The position numbers were made by a program, and so were the translations under genes. A DNA stretch of 8,132 bases from Clostridiales bacterium (GTDB taxonomy: Bacteria > Bacillota_A > Clostridia > Christensenellales > Christensenellaceae). This document shows positions 5,398 to 8,132 of the stretch, one piece after another (position 1 is the stretch's first letter; each line of letters starts with the position of its first letter). Where the stretch lies: positions 1-8,132 of the forward strand of contig QANA01000031.1 of NCBI GenBank assembly GCA_003149735.1, read 5' to 3'. The notes beneath the pieces were generated by a model, which was not told the DNA's origin, did not search any database, and saw only the letters and a list, made by a program, of their open reading frames with translations.

Positions 5398-6195
5398 TCA
5401 ACCCAATGCTACATCCAGGATCATCATCACCAGAAACCCCGCCATGACGCCCAAAGTTCCAATATTGGAATGTTCACCCAAATGCGCCGCCGGAATCAAT
5501 TCTTCTACCACGACATACAACATGGCACCTGCCGCAAAAGCAAGCAGCCAGGGCATAAACGATCCGATTTTGCCGGCAATCAGCACTGTAAGAATGCCAA
5601 ACAACGGCTCCACTACGCCGGAAATACTTCCGCGCAGAAATGCCTTTCCCACCGGCATGCCTTCCTGTCGCAACGGAAGCGAGATGGCTGCTCCTTCCGG
5701 GAAATTCTGAATTCCGATCCCTAAAGCTAATGCCAATGCCGAAGTATAGAAGGCAGCATCCTGCATTCCCGTCTGAGCAGCCAGCGCAAACGAAAGCCCC
5801 ACTGCCATGCCTTCCGGAATATTATGCAGAGTCACCGCCAACATCATCAGCGTTGATCGCCGCCAGGAGGAGGGCAACCCTTCTGCCTCTTTTTCACCCG
5901 GATGCAAATGCGGCAGCAGAAAATCCAGAAGCATGATGAAAAAGATGCCCATCACCATTCCGCCGGCGGCAGGCAGCCATCCGGCCAAGCCCTGTTCCTC
6001 AGCCTGCTCGATTGCCGGAATCAATAAGCTCCAAACCGAAGCCGCAATCATCACGCCTGCTGCAAATCCGAGAAAAATCCGCTGGATCTTAGCACTTGAA
6101 CGTTTATGAAAAAGAAATACCATCGCCGATCCCAGCATAGTCATTAAAAAAGTAAAACCTGTCCCTATCGCAGCCCAAACAATTGCATCTTTCAT
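5398..6195 (-). CDS. ZIP-family divalent metal transporter, GufA-like
   Basis: Predicted 265-residue inner-membrane carrier for Zn2+, Mn2+ or Fe2+, by family normally an importer. About eight hydrophobic segments are seen. TM4 carries HNIPEG (His124-Gly129) and TM5 carries QNFPEG (163-168), where the second motif's His is replaced by Gln as in GufA-type ZIPs. VVVEELIPAAH (228-238) in a late helix fits the family. A short His/acid loop (LLPHLHPGEKE, about 93-103) lies between TM3 and TM4. Start ATG at 6195 has AAGGAA about eight bases upstream. It has its own promoter with an inverted-repeat operator candidate at the predicted start site, suggesting metal-dependent repression. The metal cannot be deduced from sequence, though a Mn2+ riboswitch lies 4 kb away. 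Confidence 0.92.
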   Translation of the reverse strand: MKDAIVWAAIGTGFTFLMTMLGSAMVFLFHKRSSAKIQRIFLGFAAGVMIAASVWSLLIPAIEQAEEQGLAGWLPAAGGMVMGIFFIMLLDFLLPHLHPGEKEAEGLPSSWRRSTLMMLAVTLHNIPEGMAVGLSFALAAQTGMQDAAFYTSALALALGIGIQNFPEGAAISLPLRQEGMPVGKAFLRGSISGVVEPLFGILTVLIAGKIGSFMPWLLAFAAGAMLYVVVEELIPAAHLGEHSNIGTLGVMAGFLVMMILDVALG

Positions 6196-6227
6196 AGGTA
6201 CATTCCTTTCTTGATTTTCATTTAATG

Positions 6228-6243
6228 GTTAGTGTATACTAAC
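6228..6243. promoter_or_regulatory. Inverted-repeat operator candidate (DtxR/MntR-like) at the ZIP promoter
   Basis: GTTAGT-GTAT-ACTAAC is a perfect 6-bp inverted repeat with a 4-bp centre. Its core TTAGT-N4-ACTAA has the same arm length and centre spacing as the DtxR-family box TTAGG-TTAA-CCTAA, with one base changed per arm. It covers about +1 to +16 of the predicted ZIP transcript, a usual repressor position. The regulator is not in the window, so the family assignment is inference. Confidence 0.55.
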
Positions 6244-6250
6244 TAATTTT

Positions 6251-6279
6251 ATTTTACCATATTTGCCTCAGTTGCACAA
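6251..6279 (-). promoter_or_regulatory. Promoter of the ZIP transporter gene
   Basis: On the minus strand TTGTGC (6279-6274) and TAAAAT (6256-6251) are 17 bp apart, with TGG directly before the -10 (extended -10). The predicted start near 6244 abuts the inverted repeat at 6228-6243 and leaves a leader of about 49 nt. Confidence 0.6.
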
Positions 6280-6292
6280 GCTTTCTTTTGCA

Positions 6293-6316
6293 GAAGGGGT
6301 AGCAATCTGCCCCTTC
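6293..6316. other. Hairpin between the lysozyme and ZIP genes
   Basis: GAAGGGGTAG (6293-6302) and CTGCCCCTTC (6307-6316) form a 10-bp stem with a 4-nt loop and one G-T pair on the plus strand, or one C-A mismatch on the minus strand. It lies about 60 bases after the lysozyme stop. No T run follows on either strand, so it is not a canonical terminator, but it is the best structure in this 178-bp gap for ending the lysozyme transcript or protecting its 3' end. Confidence 0.35.
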
Positions 6317-6373
6317 CTCTTACCTACACAAATCCTTTTATCTTTCCACCTGAAAATGAAAGTATTTTCCTAT

Positions 6374-7402
6374 TTATATAATAGGAATACGCAGCACCTG
6401 CCCCACATAAATGCGATCGGCGTTCACAATATCGTTCAACCGCACCAACTGATAGACAGTGGTATGATAACGCTGTGCTAACGCTGACAGTGTATCTCCA
6501 CGCCGAACCATATAGAAAAGATAATCATCTGCCCTTTGTGCGGGAATTTTTAATATCTGTCCGACATAGATACGATTGGGGTCAGCAAGTACATTCAGCT
6601 GAGTAATTGCCTGTACGGTAGTATTAAACTGTTGCGCCAGGCGATAAAGTGTATCTCCGCGGCGCACCGTATAGCGGATAAACTGTTCCGGCGGATTCTC
6701 TTCCCCATAGAGCAGAACACCCTGCGTAAAACGATCCAAATCCACATCGTCGGAAATTCCTGCAACGCGGCCACTGTCGCTATACTGGAATCCCACCCAT
6801 GCATTCCAGGGACCTTGCGGCACATCAGGATCTTCTACTCCATAGTTTGCCACCCACAATCCGTAATATCCCATTTCTGTTGTCCAGACATGGCTGGCTG
6901 CATAAGCATCCGTATAAATGATCGGACGCGCTCCCTGGAGATGCTCCAATTCCTCCATAAATGCCTGCCCAACTTTGTTGATTTGCGCATGGGACATTCC
7001 GCGCAAACGTTCAAAATCCATAGCCGGACGGCAATCAGCCTCTTCGGTACAAATTAATTCATAGAAAAACTGTGCCTGCTGACGCGCTTCTGCCTCTGTC
7101 TTTGCCGTCACAAACAGATAAAAGCCATAATGCAGGCCTGCTTCCCTCGCTTTTTTGGCATTTTCCCGAAAATAGGGATCCTCATAATCTGCGCCTTCTC
7201 CGGCCCGGATATATACGATTTCCACACCCGCTTGCCTGACCTGCGCAAAATCAATTTCCTCCTGATAACGGCTGACGTCAATCCCGCTGTATTGCCTGCC
7301 TTGTGCTGCTTCCAGCGCAGAAACCGGCATTAAAAACATACTCATACACAGCAGCAGCGCCAACCACACGCTGATTTTCCGCTTTTTCTTTATCAAATTC
7401 AA
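6374..7402 (-). CDS. Secreted GH25 (Chalaropsis-type) lysozyme with two C-terminal LysM domains
   Basis: Predicted 342-residue exported muramidase cleaving the N-acetylmuramic acid/N-acetylglucosamine bond of peptidoglycan. I chose the TTG at 7402. It has a perfect AAGGAGG eight bases upstream and gives a classic signal peptide: basic KKKRK (5-9), a hydrophobic core (about 10-25), and cleavage near VSALEA (27-32). In-frame ATGs further upstream lack ribosome sites. The GH25 domain spans about 38-230 with GIDVSRYQ (Asp42), RAGEG (Glu69), AMDFE (Asp129 and Glu131, catalytic pair) and VDLDRF near its end. Two LysM repeats (about 244-289 and 297-342, both starting Y-x-VRRGDTL) bind the glycan and end the protein. 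No transmembrane or sortase anchor is seen. It has its own transcript because a terminator lies upstream; likely roles are wall remodelling, autolysis or competition. Confidence 0.93.
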   Translation of the reverse strand: MNLIKKKRKISVWLALLLCMSMFLMPVSALEAAQGRQYSGIDVSRYQEEIDFAQVRQAGVEIVYIRAGEGADYEDPYFRENAKKAREAGLHYGFYLFVTAKTEAEARQQAQFFYELICTEEADCRPAMDFERLRGMSHAQINKVGQAFMEELEHLQGARPIIYTDAYAASHVWTTEMGYYGLWVANYGVEDPDVPQGPWNAWVGFQYSDSGRVAGISDDVDLDRFTQGVLLYGEENPPEQFIRYTVRRGDTLYRLAQQFNTTVQAITQLNVLADPNRIYVGQILKIPAQRADDYLFYMVRRGDTLSALAQRYHTTVYQLVRLNDIVNADRIYVGQVLRIPII

Positions 7403-7416
7403 TGCTATATCCTCCT
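7396..7416 (-). promoter_or_regulatory. Ribosome site that fixes a TTG start for the lysozyme
   Basis: On the minus strand AAGGAGG is followed by ATATAGCA and then TTG (7402-7400). This strong site places translation start at a non-ATG codon directly before the basic residues of the signal peptide. The 128 bases between it and the terminator at 7533 contain no promoter that I can identify with confidence. Confidence 0.75.
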
Positions 7417-7530
7417 TATTGCCCAAAACGCTATGCATCCTGAGCAGGAATATACTCTGCTCTATTGCCATAGTATGCCCGGCCGTGCAAAGCGTGCGAT
7501 ATGGCAGCATATTTCCGAAAAAACACAATA

Positions 7531-7560
7531 GAAAAAGAGCCTTCTTGCGAAGGCTCTTTT
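7531..7560 (-). terminator. Terminator of the ABC transporter gene
   Basis: A perfect 12-bp inverted repeat (AAAAGAGCCTTC at 7533-7544, GAAGGCTCTTTT at 7549-7560) with a 4-nt loop has five T on the minus-strand side (7536-7532). It starts 15 bases after the ABC ATPase stop. The plus-strand side is also T-rich, but no plus-strand gene reads into it. Confidence 0.88.
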
Positions 7561-7575
7561 CAAGCGGAAATCCCA

Positions 7576-8132
7576 TCATTGCTTTTGAATCACACCGTCT
7601 TTCATATAGTAGCTGTGCTCGGCATACTTCAGCTGATCGCTGTCGTGCGTGACCATAATCAGCGTCGCCCCATAACGGCGGCAGCTTTCCGCCAGCATTT
7701 CCATCACCGCCTCCCTGTTCTCCTCATCCAGATTGCCGGTCGGCTCATCGGCAAAGATGATGCGCGGCGAATTGATCAGCGCACGGGCAATCGCCACCCG
7801 CTGCTGTTCCCCGCCCGAGAGCGTCTCCGGCATCTGCTTCAGCTTGTTCCGGATATCCAGCGCATCAACCAGTTCGTCAAACCGCTCCCGTTGCTTTTTC
7901 CCTGCGATATACGCAGGCATCAGTATGTTATCCCGCACGTTGATCTCGGGTATCAGATTGTATGCCTGAAAGATAAACCCGAAATGCTCTCGCCTCAACG
8001 CTTCCATATCCAGATTCCGGTAAATATCCTCCCCCTCATAGAGCACTTTGCCCTCGGTCGGTTTTTCCAACCCGCCCAGAATATGCAGCAGGGTAGATTT
8101 GCCGGAGCCGCTTTTTCCCATAATGATATGCG
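7576..8132 (-). CDS. ABC transporter ATP-binding protein, LolD/MacB-type (5' end beyond the window)
   Basis: The C-terminal 185 or so residues of an ABC ATPase that powers export or a mechanotransmission-type complex at the cytoplasmic membrane. Visible in order are Walker [10 protein letters not shown], the Q-loop in [10 protein letters not shown], signature [15 protein letters not shown], Walker [15 protein letters not shown] and the H-loop VTHD. The phrases [12 protein letters not shown] and ADEPTGNLD are typical of the LolD/MacB/YknY group that pairs with FtsX-like permeases. The reading frame stays open through 8132 and residues HII precede the in-frame Met at 8121. That Met is therefore internal, and roughly 35 N-terminal residues are missing. 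A terminator follows the stop, so its permease must be encoded upstream, outside the window. The substrate is unknown. Confidence 0.92.
   Translation of the reverse strand, partial: HIIMGKSGSGKSTLLHILGGLEKPTEGKVLYEGEDIYRNLDMEALRREHFGFIFQAYNLIPEINVRDNILMPAYIAGKKQRERFDELVDALDIRNKLKQMPETLSGGEQQRVAIARALINSPRIIFADEPTGNLDEENREAVMEMLAESCRRYGATLIMVTHDSDQLKYAEHSYYMKDGVIQKQ

Noticed and set aside
6367..6387. Inverted repeat TTCCTATT/AATAGGAA overlapping the lysozyme stop codon as a terminator
   Set aside because: The stem is only 8 bp and AT-rich, and no T run follows on the minus strand, so it does not meet the pattern of an intrinsic terminator.
1..8132. Mobile elements, CRISPR arrays, tRNA/rRNA genes, toxin-antitoxin or defence cassettes
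   Set aside because: I looked for transposase or integrase motifs, spaced direct repeats, cloverleaf sequences and paired small genes on both strands and found none beyond the features listed.

Overview
The window looks like chromosomal DNA from a low-to-mid-GC Gram-positive gut-type bacterium (Bacillota, plausibly Clostridia or Erysipelotrichia). The signs are strong AGGAGG-type ribosome sites, consensus TTGACA/TATAAT promoters, hairpin-plus-U terminators, a Spo0A-type DNA-binding domain, a yybP-ykoY manganese riboswitch and a secreted GH25/LysM wall hydrolase. No phage, insertion sequence, CRISPR, tRNA or rRNA is visible.

Layout. 46-1464 (-) is a flotillin/SPFH membrane scaffold protein with a terminator at 10-40. 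The 347-base gap 1465-1811 is dense with signals. On the minus strand it holds a consensus promoter, a yybP-ykoY (Mn2+) riboswitch with an overlapping intrinsic terminator, and then a leader into the flotillin gene. Back to back with it is a plus-strand promoter for an alpha/beta hydrolase (1812-2555). A bidirectional terminator (2562-2585) separates the hydrolase from a convergent minus-strand pair: a MalY/PatB-type PLP C-S lyase (2593-3770), broken by one apparent single-base deletion near 3574-3577, and upstream of it a YtqA-like radical SAM protein (3831-4757). Divergent from that pair is a 123-residue protein consisting of only the Spo0A C-terminal DNA-binding domain (4867-5238). Next, on the minus strand, come a GufA-like ZIP metal transporter (5398-6195) followed by a possible 33-residue arginine-rich peptide (5281-5382), a GH25 lysozyme with two C-terminal LysM repeats (6374-7402, TTG start), and the 3' part of an ABC transporter ATPase (7576-8132, cut by the window edge).

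How it fits together. Two independent signals point to metal homeostasis. One is a Mn2+-sensing riboswitch that by its architecture should turn its downstream gene ON when Mn2+ is high. The other is a 16-bp inverted repeat with DtxR/MntR-like geometry at the predicted start site of the ZIP transporter. The most unusual feature is that the riboswitch's immediate downstream gene is a flotillin rather than a metal exporter. The other genes look like independent, individually terminated housekeeping or accessory units, apart from the probable radical SAM / C-S lyase operon.
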